This document shows, in pieces, positions 15,293 through 23,746 of a DNA stretch of 34,217 nt (positions are counted from its first letter, which is position 1; every line of letters starts with the position of its first letter). This DNA comes from Candidatus Methylacidiphilales bacterium. GTDB lineage: Bacteria > Pseudomonadota > Gammaproteobacteria > JASGCS01. Under the pieces are notes generated by a model. It saw only the letters and a program-made list of their open reading frames with translations. It ran no database searches and had not been told where the DNA came from. A program made the position numbers and the translations under genes. Location of the stretch: positions 7,297 to 41,513 of the forward strand of contig JASGCS010000012.1 of the NCBI GenBank assembly GCA_030054035.1, given 5' to 3'.

Positions 15293-16061
15293 TAAAATAT
15301 TGTTAATATTTTTTTCATTTTGCGGACTTTGTTTCTTGCTGGTTCCATTTTCTTTTATCATTTTGTATGCGTTTAGCCCCAATGAGAAAACATTTGATTT
15401 TCCTATTGCTGAGTACACCACAAAATGGTTTTCCATAATAGTTGCACGATCTGACGTATGGAACGCAGTTTCGCTCTCTTTTACTGTGGCGTTTTTTGCA
15501 ACATTACTTGCACTTATTATTGGAACTATGACTTCAATTGCAGTTTCAAGATACAAATTTTTTGGCAGAGAAAATTTTTCGCTTCTTTTAATACTTCCAA
15601 TTGCGCTTCCTGGCATTATCACTGGAATCGCACTGCGATCTTCAATCACCATCTTGGAAATACCCTTTTCTACTTTTACGATAGTACTTGGGCATGCTAC
15701 ATTCACCATAGTAGTTATTTATAACAATGTTATAGCCAGACTTAGAAGACTGCACCCTAATTGTTTAGAGGCCTCATATGATCTTGGTGCTAATATATTT
15801 CAAGCCTTCTTTTTTGTATTGCTTCCACAAATGTACTCTGCGCTGTTCGCTGGAGCTATGTTAGCTTTTGCACTTTCTTTTGATGAGATTATTGTTACCA
15901 CTTTTACAGCAGGTCAACAAACTACACTTCCGATTTGGATGTTAGACCAACTTATTCGACCACGGCAAAAACCAATCACCAATGTCGTGGCAATATTTAT
16001 AATCTTATTTACAATTATTCCTATTATCTATTCTTTTCGAATATTAAATAAACATGCTTAG
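15282..16061 (+). CDS. ydcV: ABC transporter permease (YdcV/PotC type)
   Basis: Second membrane subunit, 259 aa from ATG 15282. This start is preferred over an in-frame GTG at 15273 because AGG at 15271-15273 is then correctly spaced at 8 nt; it overlaps the preceding stop by 11 nt. About six hydrophobic segments; the EAA-type loop is LEASYDLGANIFQAFFFVLLP in the middle of the C-terminal half, and ALSFDEIIVTTFTAG is the PotC-type motif. The TAG stop shares bases with the TAA of the convergent aldehyde dehydrogenase gene (overlap 16058-16061), so no terminator space separates the two transcripts. Confidence 0.93.
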   Translation: MRFDKILLIFFSFCGLCFLLVPFSFIILYAFSPNEKTFDFPIAEYTTKWFSIIVARSDVWNAVSLSFTVAFFATLLALIIGTMTSIAVSRYKFFGRENFSLLLILPIALPGIITGIALRSSITILEIPFSTFTIVLGHATFTIVVIYNNVIARLRRLHPNCLEASYDLGANIFQAFFFVLLPQMYSALFAGAMLAFALSFDEIIVTTFTAGQQTTLPIWMLDQLIRPRQKPITNVVAIFIILFTIIPIIYSFRILNKHA

Positions 16062-17494
16062 AGCTTGATCATGATATGTCTTAGTACGGTATAGTCCTCT
16101 AAAGCATACATTGATAAGTCCTTTCCGTACCCTGATTGCTTCATTCCACCATGTGGCATTTCGGTAGCAAGTAAAAAATGAGTATTAACCCACGAGCAAC
16201 CGAATCTGAGCCTACTCGCTACAAACAATGCTTTACCAATATCACTACCCCAAACTGAAGATGATAAACCATATTCGGATTGGTTAGCCCATTGAATTGC
16301 CTGCTCAACCGTTTCATATTCTGTAACAGTTACTACCGGCCCAAATACTTCTCGCTTAACTATCTCATCATTTGGTAAAGCTCCCGCAATGACCGTTGGT
16401 TCAAAATAATAACCTGTGCCTTGAACTTTTGAACCGCCTGTGACTACTTCCATATGATTACTGGCCTTAGCTCTTTCAACAAAACCAGATACTCGCTCTT
16501 GTTGTTTTGCAGAAATTAAAGGTCCAATATCATTTTTTGAATCATCTGATTTATTATATTGAATAGTTTTTACTTTTGTAGCCAACTCTTGCACCACTTG
16601 TTTGTATATATTTTTCTGCGCATAAATTCTACAAGCCGCGGTACAATCTTGGCCACTGTTATAATAACCGAAGGTTTTGATTGATTCAGCAAATTGAGAT
16701 ATATCAGCGTCATCAAGCACTATTACCGGTGCCTTGCCCCCTAACTCTAAATGAGTTTTTTTGATCGTAGAAGACACCAACTGAAGAATTTTTTTTCCAG
16801 TGTGAACATCTCCAGTTAAAGAAACCATATCAACTTTAGGATGTGAAACTAATTGACTGCCAACCTGCTCGCCTCTTCCAGTAATGATATTTATAACGCC
16901 GGGTGGAAAAATAGAGGAAATTTCTTTAGCTAATAATAAGGCAGTAAGGGGGGTCTGTTCTGAAGGTTTGACCACTATGGTATTTCCAGTTGCGACTGCT
17001 GGAGCTATTTTCCATGCTACCATCTGTAGAGGATAGTTCCATGGCGCTATTGAACCTACTACTCCAATTGGATCTCTCCTTAGCATGGAAGTATATCCTT
17101 GTAAATATTCTCCTGCAGGACTGGCAATCATAGTTCTACAGGCTCCAGCAAAAAATCTAAAACAATCAATTATCGCAGGCATTTCGTCTTGCCGCATTCT
17201 TTCACTTGGCTTACCACAATTTAAAGATTCCAGTGAGGCATAATCAACTAAATTTCTTTCAATAGCATCCGCAAGCTTTAATAAGAGCAAACTCCTTTCG
17301 GCAGGAGTAGTATGAGACCATGTTTGAAATGCATGTGATGCCGCCTCAACCGCTCTATCAACCTGTTCGTTGCTAGCCTCAGCTATCTTAACAATCACAG
17401 ATCCATTGCGTGGATTATAAATCATTTCTTCTTGCCCAGCGCCTACTTCAAGCGAAGCACCAATCAGCATTTTTGTATTATATTGTAAGCTCAT
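16058..17494 (-). CDS. patD: Aldehyde dehydrogenase, PatD/YdcW-like (4-aminobutyraldehyde dehydrogenase; possible sulfolactaldehyde dehydrogenase)
   Basis: NAD-dependent aldehyde dehydrogenase, 478 aa. Active-site residues are intact: Asn153 (PWNYP), Lys176 (KPSEQTP), Glu250 (LELGGKAP) and catalytic Cys284 (SGQDCTAACRIYAQ). Long stretches read like E. coli YdcW/PatD (for example AGEYLQGYTSMLRRDPIGVV, PHGGMKQSGYGKD, LEDYTVLRH), which oxidises 4-aminobutyraldehyde from putrescine; in E. coli that gene also stands beside ydcSTUV. Here, however, it is the last gene of the sulfolactate-glycerol-mutarotase operon, 29 nt after the ankyrin gene. A sulfo-ED pathway needs an aldehyde dehydrogenase for sulfolactaldehyde, and this is the only one in the window. 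Family call firm, substrate open. Confidence 0.85.
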   Translation of the reverse strand: MSLQYNTKMLIGASLEVGAGQEEMIYNPRNGSVIVKIAEASNEQVDRAVEAASHAFQTWSHTTPAERSLLLLKLADAIERNLVDYASLESLNCGKPSERMRQDEMPAIIDCFRFFAGACRTMIASPAGEYLQGYTSMLRRDPIGVVGSIAPWNYPLQMVAWKIAPAVATGNTIVVKPSEQTPLTALLLAKEISSIFPPGVINIITGRGEQVGSQLVSHPKVDMVSLTGDVHTGKKILQLVSSTIKKTHLELGGKAPVIVLDDADISQFAESIKTFGYYNSGQDCTAACRIYAQKNIYKQVVQELATKVKTIQYNKSDDSKNDIGPLISAKQQERVSGFVERAKASNHMEVVTGGSKVQGTGYYFEPTVIAGALPNDEIVKREVFGPVVTVTEYETVEQAIQWANQSEYGLSSSVWGSDIGKALFVASRLRFGCSWVNTHFLLATEMPHGGMKQSGYGKDLSMYALEDYTVLRHIMIKL

Positions 17495-17523
17495 ACATAA
17501 TCTCCCTTTGTTTATTAATTATA

Positions 17524-19845
17524 CTACTTAAGATATTTTTCTAAACTTTCTAAGTTAAGTGGAATTCTTGAATTATTTTTTAACAATTCAAGTAAGGTTT
17601 TTCCATTTGGACTTAGTTTCTTTAAATTTTTTGATTTTTGCAACATAGTTTCAATCATAACTATCGAGCTACTATACAGAGATGCATACTCCAACGGAGT
17701 CCAGCCTTGGTTATTTTCTTGATCTACTGAAAATTCACTCTCAAGTAACGCGTTCAAAACTTCTAAAGAAGGATTGTATCTGGCAGACAAGTGCAATGCA
17801 CTATTCCCATCAGCATCATTGATTGCTTTCATATTTTTATCTCTAGATAAAACCAGCACCATGACAGGGTTTGAATTGTATCTAGCGGCCAGTAGCAGTG
17901 GTGTCGCCAATGACTCACTTTCTTTTTTATTTTGTTTTACACCAATACTTATTAAATATTCAAGCACACTGGAATTTGGCCCATATCGAGCCGCGGTATG
18001 CAGGGGTGTGTAACCAACTGAATTAGTTGCTTCAATTTGGACTCCAGATTGAATCAAGAATTTTGCTATTTGAATATCGCGACTGTTCATTGCAACTAAA
18101 TGCAATGGCGTATTACCAATAATATCTTTTTCATCAAAATCTACACCAACTTCTTTTAATACTTTAAATAAAGAAGTGTCACTACTTGAATTAGATAGGA
18201 TATGAGCTAAATTCCACTTTTCTTTTTTAGTAACTATTTTTACATCATCACCTGATTTAACTAATGCTGTCAGCGCATAAAGATTATTTGATTGGCAGGC
18301 AAGCTGAATCGGACGATAAAGTTTATTATTGTCTATCTGGGGATTTGCACCGGCTTGAAGTAAGGAGATAATAACATTAAGATTAAAATTTGAACTAGCC
18401 GCAAGCGCTAACGGAGTATTCCCATCAATATCTTTAGCGTGTAAATCCAGGCCCAATTTTACTAATGATTCAATCACTTCTTTTGAAGAATTATTTGCAG
18501 AAGCTATGTGAAGTAGGTTTCTTTTTAGTGGATCTTTTTCTTGAATTGAAAAGCCCTGTAGTAACAGAAACGTTAACGCATCACTATTTATATTTGACTT
18601 TACAGCATGTTGTAGAATTGAATATGGGCTTTGACAAATAGCTGTTTTTTTATTTAATTGTTGTATAACCCATTGCAATGTTGCAGAGTTATAATTGGTT
18701 GCAATTGCTAAACATTGCCAATCAAAACCATCATCGGTTGTCAATTTTTGATCTTTTGCATGTCGTAACAACACTTCCAACACTTTAGGGTTGCTGGTTT
18801 TTTGCGCAGCCAGGAGTAATGGGGTGTAACCGTTTGCATCTACATGTCTAAAATTAGCACCTCGATCGAGCAAATACTTAACTAGTAACTCTGAAGGATT
18901 GTTAGCTACCGCGTAATCTAACACGGTCCATTGGCTAGTTTGATTAATAACGGAATTGATATCCATCCCGCTTCTAAAAAAAGCTTCTGCAATTTTATGA
19001 TTTGGATTTAAAGAAACTGCAATCATAAAAGGATTTAAGTCTTCTTTATTTCTGTAGCCAGAACTTGCACCACGCGCTAACAATAACTCTATGATGCGAG
19101 GGTCTTTAGCAAACTGTGCGGCAATATGAAGGGGGGTATTATTATCTTGATCCCTCAGATTCATATCAAAAGCTGCGTTAATTAACAATTCTGCAGTTTT
19201 ATAATCATCTACAAAACGAGCGGCAATATGAAGAACGGTTTGCCCGGTTGCATCACGTAAATTTATACTCGCTTGTTTTTTAAGTAATAATTTTGTAGTT
19301 TGATAATCGGGACGCAATCGCAAACCAATCATAATTGGGCTCATTCCCCATTTTTGTGTTCTTGCGTCAATGTTTGCGCCTTCTTGGATAAGTGCGTTTA
19401 CTATTTCAATACTCGGCACAAACCTAGTTGCGACATGGAGCGGTGTCCAATTATCTTCAGCAAGACTGTTTACTGAGATTCCTAGTTTAATAATTTTCTT
19501 TATTATCTGTGGATTTGAATTGTATTGAGATGCTACATGGAGTGAGGTAAGGGAAAGTTTGCTGGTTCTAATCGAAATATCACAACCGGCATTTTCTAAT
19601 TGATCTAAAAGTTCAGGGTTTGTAGCGAACGCCGCCGAATAATGAAATACTGTCCAGCCATTTTCATCTAACGAATTAAGCTCTTCTTTATCCTTCACTT
19701 CTGAAAGTTTAAGCGCCAGAGAAGCTGTTGTTGCTGATTTCCAGAAAATGTCTGAGCGTAACTCTGATTTTATTTGAGCGTAACTTAAAGGCACGGCACA
19801 AAATCCACACCATAGTAAGAGAGCCATTAATAATTTTCTTGTCAT
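17524..19845 (-). CDS. Exported ankyrin-repeat protein, about 21 repeats
   Basis: 773 aa. Residues 1-23 look like a Sec signal peptide (hydrophobic LLMALLLWCGFCAVPL, then SYA/Q). From about residue 55 to the end I count roughly 21 ankyrin-like repeats of about 34 residues. Clear ones carry DxxGxTPLHxAA (for example DIIGNTPLHLVA, NSVGYTPLHTAARYG, DQDNNTPLHIAAQF), usually followed by a loop of the type R(F/Y)xxNPxx(I/V)xxLL. No catalytic domain or second fold is visible, so it is a solenoid scaffold acting outside the cytoplasm, in the periplasm or beyond. It lies 9 nt after the mutarotase gene and 29 nt before the aldehyde dehydrogenase gene, embedded in a metabolic operon. The binding partner is unknown. 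Confidence 0.9.
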   Translation of the reverse strand: MTRKLLMALLLWCGFCAVPLSYAQIKSELRSDIFWKSATTASLALKLSEVKDKEELNSLDENGWTVFHYSAAFATNPELLDQLENAGCDISIRTSKLSLTSLHVASQYNSNPQIIKKIIKLGISVNSLAEDNWTPLHVATRFVPSIEIVNALIQEGANIDARTQKWGMSPIMIGLRLRPDYQTTKLLLKKQASINLRDATGQTVLHIAARFVDDYKTAELLINAAFDMNLRDQDNNTPLHIAAQFAKDPRIIELLLARGASSGYRNKEDLNPFMIAVSLNPNHKIAEAFFRSGMDINSVINQTSQWTVLDYAVANNPSELLVKYLLDRGANFRHVDANGYTPLLLAAQKTSNPKVLEVLLRHAKDQKLTTDDGFDWQCLAIATNYNSATLQWVIQQLNKKTAICQSPYSILQHAVKSNINSDALTFLLLQGFSIQEKDPLKRNLLHIASANNSSKEVIESLVKLGLDLHAKDIDGNTPLALAASSNFNLNVIISLLQAGANPQIDNNKLYRPIQLACQSNNLYALTALVKSGDDVKIVTKKEKWNLAHILSNSSSDTSLFKVLKEVGVDFDEKDIIGNTPLHLVAMNSRDIQIAKFLIQSGVQIEATNSVGYTPLHTAARYGPNSSVLEYLISIGVKQNKKESESLATPLLLAARYNSNPVMVLVLSRDKNMKAINDADGNSALHLSARYNPSLEVLNALLESEFSVDQENNQGWTPLEYASLYSSSIVMIETMLQKSKNLKKLSPNGKTLLELLKNNSRIPLNLESLEKYLK

Positions 19846-19854
19846 GCTTATATT

Positions 19855-20712
19855 TTAACTCACATCAGAAACGGTTATACTTTGTTTCCAGACTAAGGTT
19901 TGATTAGCGCCAAGAGTAACAGGGTCTACTTGTGCTGGTTCAATGCAAATAAAATGTAGTTCACTTCCCATAGTGATATCGGAAAAATTCTTTGTGGTAG
20001 CTAATGGATTCCATATGACCCAATCGGCTAATCCAATTTTATTAATAGTGATTTTCCTAAGATATTGGTAGCTAGAATCAATTAACTGAACCATATCATT
20101 AGAACGATAGACGCGATCTAAACAACTTAAATCACTAATTTTCAACTGATTCGATTCATATTTTCCGTTTACCTTATTAAAATACGAAGCTCCACTTAAT
20201 CCGGTTAGCGTAACGGTATTTATATCACTTATTGCATAATAGGTATGAAACCCTCCCGAACAAGTCACACTATGGTCGCTGGTATTCAAGATAGTTAGTT
20301 CTTGGTGCAACATATTAGACTCACTTGAAGCAGTGATTAACAAAGTTAAAAAATAACTGTCTAACCGATTAGTTTTATCTGTGACTGTGGTAGATAGTTG
20401 AACTGAGACAGTTGTTAAAGTAGTGGTAATTTTTTTAATATTCCAATCCTGAACTCTTGCGTAACCATGATTTTGATAACCTTCTCGTGTGGCAAACCAT
20501 GGAAAACAAATTGGAATTCCCCCTCTAATAGGATCAAATGATTTATAATCTACATCTGATTTCCATAAAATAGATGGCGCGTTTAAAATTGGGAACCAAT
20601 CTAATACATGGGCTCCAAACTTAGAGATGGTTAAGTATTTATTATTTAGGGCAGATCGTACTTCAATTAAATCAAGGTTAGTTTGTTCATCTTTATTTAA
20701 ACGGACACGCAC
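19855..20712 (-). CDS. Aldose-1-epimerase-like mutarotase (YeaD family), candidate sulfoquinovose mutarotase
   Basis: 285 aa, YeaD/hexose-6-phosphate mutarotase branch of the aldose-1-epimerase superfamily. Typical pieces: RGGIPICFPWFATRE (63-77), the catalytic His82 in NHGYARVQDW, His156 in GGFHTYY, and catalytic Glu258 in ICIEPAQ. Cytosolic, no signal peptide. It speeds anomer exchange of a 6-substituted hexose. The classical substrate is glucose-6-phosphate; mutarotases of this family acting on sulfoquinovose are known from sulfoglycolytic clusters, and sulfoquinovose mimics a 6-phosphate sugar by its C6 anionic group. The operon context with sulfolactate genes favours sulfoquinovose. Located 3 nt after glpD. 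Confidence 0.85.
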   Translation of the reverse strand: MRVRLNKDEQTNLDLIEVRSALNNKYLTISKFGAHVLDWFPILNAPSILWKSDVDYKSFDPIRGGIPICFPWFATREGYQNHGYARVQDWNIKKITTTLTTVSVQLSTTVTDKTNRLDSYFLTLLITASSESNMLHQELTILNTSDHSVTCSGGFHTYYAISDINTVTLTGLSGASYFNKVNGKYESNQLKISDLSCLDRVYRSNDMVQLIDSSYQYLRKITINKIGLADWVIWNPLATTKNFSDITMGSELHFICIEPAQVDPVTLGANQTLVWKQSITVSDVS

Positions 20713-20715
20713 AAG

Positions 20716-22233
20716 TCAATGTTGTAGTCTATCAATCTCGTCTTCAATTTTTTTACATTCGTCACTATTTAGATATAGAAACATTCTTGATCTTCTATAC
20801 AAATAATCTTCGGCCTTTTTTACATGCTCATGGTTTACTACATAGGCTAGTTCTTTTGCAAACACACCTGGAGCAATTTCTTTACCTAGATCTTTGATAG
20901 AAGTACAATGATTGAGCAGTAACCCAATTCTTGAACCATATACATGCAACCATCTATCCAATACTTCAACTGGAAGCCAATAATATCTTTTTTTATATAT
21001 TTCCAAAATATCTGCTTTGCTTTCTTGTTTTGGGTAACTCTCACTTCCAGGTAAGGCCACATCCTTAGTCCAAGTAAGCTGTGTATTTCCTAATGCTTGT
21101 GCAATATCATTTACAATACTTTCACTTACTAAGCGATAGCTAGTTAGTTTTCCACCATACACATTGCACCACCATGTACGGCGATACTCTTTACGCTCAT
21201 AAAAGTATTCTCGTGAAGCATCACGCATGGTTTTGCTTGAAGGTAGTAAAGCCCTGACACCACTAAAACTCCACAGTATGTCAGATGATTTTGGTTTATA
21301 TAAAAAATATTTTCCAACAATTTCTAAAAGATATTCAATTTCTTGGGTTTCTATTTTGCACTCTCGTGGTTCATGAGCAAAGGGCAACTCAGTTGTACCA
21401 ATTAATGAAAAAGAATCTTCAAATGGAATAACAAACACCACCCTTCCATCATAATTCATAAGTAAATAACTGTGATCACCTTGGTACAGCGCGGGAACTA
21501 CAATGTGGCTACCTTTAACAAGTTCTGGTAGTCGTTCTGGAGCGTAGGCATGCAGGGGGTTAAGATCCGATTGGTTTTTTATCCATGGTCCAGTTGCTTG
21601 AAGCACTACTAAAGATTTAATTACTATTTTTCTTTTTTGCTCATCAACAAATGTAAGTACCCAGTGGTCATATTTTTGCTCAACAGATACACATGTGGTA
21701 TAGGTATAGATCAACGCACCATGTTGTTTGGCGCTTAAAACATTTTCCACCACTAACCGAGCGTCATTGGTACGACAATCTCCATAACCAAAACCACATT
21801 GAATATCAGTACGTAGGTTAGGATTTTCTTTATCCCATTGCGTTTTCGTAACATACCTGCCTTTTGGTGTGTTGTTAGTGGCGCCGGCAAGATAATCATA
21901 TATAGCTATTCCAGTTCTAAGCAGTAACCTTGAACGGCCATTTTTTCGCCAAGGAATTCTAAATTCGCTTTGCCAACATAAATGAGGAGCAATATTTTGA
22001 AGTATAGTTCTCTCACTAAGACTTTCTTTTACTAATGAAAAATGAAAATTTTCTAAATAGCGTATGCCGCCATGTAATAATTTAGAACTATATGAACTTG
22101 TTCCAGATGCTATATCATTGCAGTCTATTAAAGCGGTTTTTATCCCTCTTCCAGCAGCGTCTCTGGCCACACCAGCACCAATTATGCCGCCCCCTAAAAT
22201 CACTAAATCGACTTGCAGCGCTGTATCAGTCAT
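20716..22233 (-). CDS. glpD: Glycerol-3-phosphate dehydrogenase (FAD, aerobic type)
   Basis: Membrane-associated flavoenzyme of 505 aa that oxidises sn-glycerol-3-phosphate to dihydroxyacetone phosphate and feeds electrons to quinone. The N-terminal dinucleotide motif is VILGGGIIGAGVARDAAGRG (about 10-29). Other GlpD landmarks are SSKLLHGGIRYLENFHF (about 49-65) and GGKLTSYR (about 371-378). Length matches E. coli GlpD (501). It lies 1 nt after glpK, so both glycerol steps are translated together. The unusual feature is the setting: no glpF or glpR is present and the pair is wedged between sulfolactate genes and the mutarotase gene. Confidence 0.95.
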   Translation of the reverse strand: MTDTALQVDLVILGGGIIGAGVARDAAGRGIKTALIDCNDIASGTSSYSSKLLHGGIRYLENFHFSLVKESLSERTILQNIAPHLCWQSEFRIPWRKNGRSRLLLRTGIAIYDYLAGATNNTPKGRYVTKTQWDKENPNLRTDIQCGFGYGDCRTNDARLVVENVLSAKQHGALIYTYTTCVSVEQKYDHWVLTFVDEQKRKIVIKSLVVLQATGPWIKNQSDLNPLHAYAPERLPELVKGSHIVVPALYQGDHSYLLMNYDGRVVFVIPFEDSFSLIGTTELPFAHEPRECKIETQEIEYLLEIVGKYFLYKPKSSDILWSFSGVRALLPSSKTMRDASREYFYERKEYRRTWWCNVYGGKLTSYRLVSESIVNDIAQALGNTQLTWTKDVALPGSESYPKQESKADILEIYKKRYYWLPVEVLDRWLHVYGSRIGLLLNHCTSIKDLGKEIAPGVFAKELAYVVNHEHVKKAEDYLYRRSRMFLYLNSDECKKIEDEIDRLQH

Positions 22234-22234
22234 T

Positions 22235-23743
22235 TTATCTACGGCAATAAGTTAAAACAGAAGATATTGCCCCACTCCAATTTTGCAAAGCTTTGACTCT
22301 AGTGTCATGATCCATATTTGGATTATGTATTGTACCTTTATTCTTAATTTTTTGTAGATCGCCAAGTTGGTTTAGAAATCCCTTGCCTAACATTGCAAGA
22401 TACAATGCTCCTAATGCGGTAGTTTCTGGTATTCGCGAAATCACGACTGGCATATCTGTAATATCTGCTAAAAATTGTACTAACCAATTATTTACAGTCA
22501 TGCCTCCATCCACATTCAATTGTTTAGGTAGTATTTTGGTTTTTTTAAACAAGGTAAGTATATCTTGCGTTTGATATGCTACTGATTCAAGCGCCGCTCT
22601 GGCAATATGTGCTTTATTAGTTGAGCGAGTGATACCAACCAGTGAGGCTTTTGCATTCGCTTCCCAGTATGGTGCGCCTAGTCCTGTAAATGCTGGCACA
22701 AAATACACCCCGCCATTATCTGCAAGCGGAGATACAAGTGCTTCAATTTCATCAGCCGAAGATATTATTTGTAATTGATCGCGTAACCACTGCACTGATG
22801 TTCCAGCATTAAAAATAGATCCTTCTAATGCGTAACTTAAAGTGTTATTATTTGACTTTAAACCATACCCTATAGTAGTGAGAAGCCCATCAATCGGAGC
22901 TGGAACAGCTAAACCTACATTCATAACAATAAAGCAACCTGTGCCATAGGTTGATTTTATTTCACCTTGATTAAAACACATTTGCCCAAAAGCAGCGGCT
23001 TGCTGATCACCAGCACAACCAGTGACAGATACCGAATAAGATAATCCAAAAGATTTAGTTTCTAAAAAATGGGAATCACATAATTGGATAGTCGGCAACA
23101 TAGATTCTGGAATTGTAAATAATTCCAGCAATTCTTTATCCCAAGCGCCAGTATGTATGTTGCAGAGTAAAGTTCTACTTGCGTTAGTACAATCAGTAAC
23201 ATGGGATTTTCCATTAGACATTAAGTACATCAGATACGTATCCACTGTACCAAACGCGAGTTCACCTCGCATGGCTTTTTGACGAGCCCCATCAATAGTA
23301 TCTAAAATCCATTTTATTTTTGTTGCCGAAAAATATGGGTCGATCAATAACCCAGTTTTAGCACGGATAAGTTTTTCATGGCCCTGTTCTTTTAATGTTT
23401 CACAGTATTGGTTTGTTCTACGATCTTGCCATACAATTGCAGAATAAATTGGCACACCAGTTTTTTTATCCCAAACTATGGTTGTTTCACGCTGATTGGT
23501 AATACCGATAGTTTCAATGTGTAAATCATGTTCGTCTGCAAATTGTAGAACTTTGAGACAGGCTTGCTCAACTGAGTTCCAGATTTCATTAGGGGCTTGC
23601 TCAACCCAACCTAATTGCGGATAGTAGGTTGGAAACTCATTCTGTGATTTTGCGATTGGATCGCCTTCCAATGAAAATAACATTGCACGAGAAGATGAAG
23701 TTCCTTGATCAATTACTAAAACACACTGCTGGTGCTGGCTCAT
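22235..23743 (-). CDS. glpK: Glycerol kinase
   Basis: FGGY-family kinase of 502 aa that phosphorylates glycerol with ATP. N-terminal phosphate-binding motif VIDQGTSSSRAMLF (about 10-23), the NQRETT segment near 82-87, GCAGDQQAAAFGQ near 242-254 and FTGLGAPYW near 354-362 are all characteristic of GlpK, not of other FGGY kinases. Length equals that of E. coli GlpK. It follows slcC by only 3 nt. Glycerol would be released from sulfoquinovosylglycerol by a sulfoquinovosidase, which gives a reason for this gene order; general glycerol use is the simpler alternative. Confidence 0.96.
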   Translation of the reverse strand: MSQHQQCVLVIDQGTSSSRAMLFSLEGDPIAKSQNEFPTYYPQLGWVEQAPNEIWNSVEQACLKVLQFADEHDLHIETIGITNQRETTIVWDKKTGVPIYSAIVWQDRRTNQYCETLKEQGHEKLIRAKTGLLIDPYFSATKIKWILDTIDGARQKAMRGELAFGTVDTYLMYLMSNGKSHVTDCTNASRTLLCNIHTGAWDKELLELFTIPESMLPTIQLCDSHFLETKSFGLSYSVSVTGCAGDQQAAAFGQMCFNQGEIKSTYGTGCFIVMNVGLAVPAPIDGLLTTIGYGLKSNNNTLSYALEGSIFNAGTSVQWLRDQLQIISSADEIEALVSPLADNGGVYFVPAFTGLGAPYWEANAKASLVGITRSTNKAHIARAALESVAYQTQDILTLFKKTKILPKQLNVDGGMTVNNWLVQFLADITDMPVVISRIPETTALGALYLAMLGKGFLNQLGDLQKIKNKGTIHNPNMDHDTRVKALQNWSGAISSVLTYCRR

Positions 23744-23746
23744 GAT

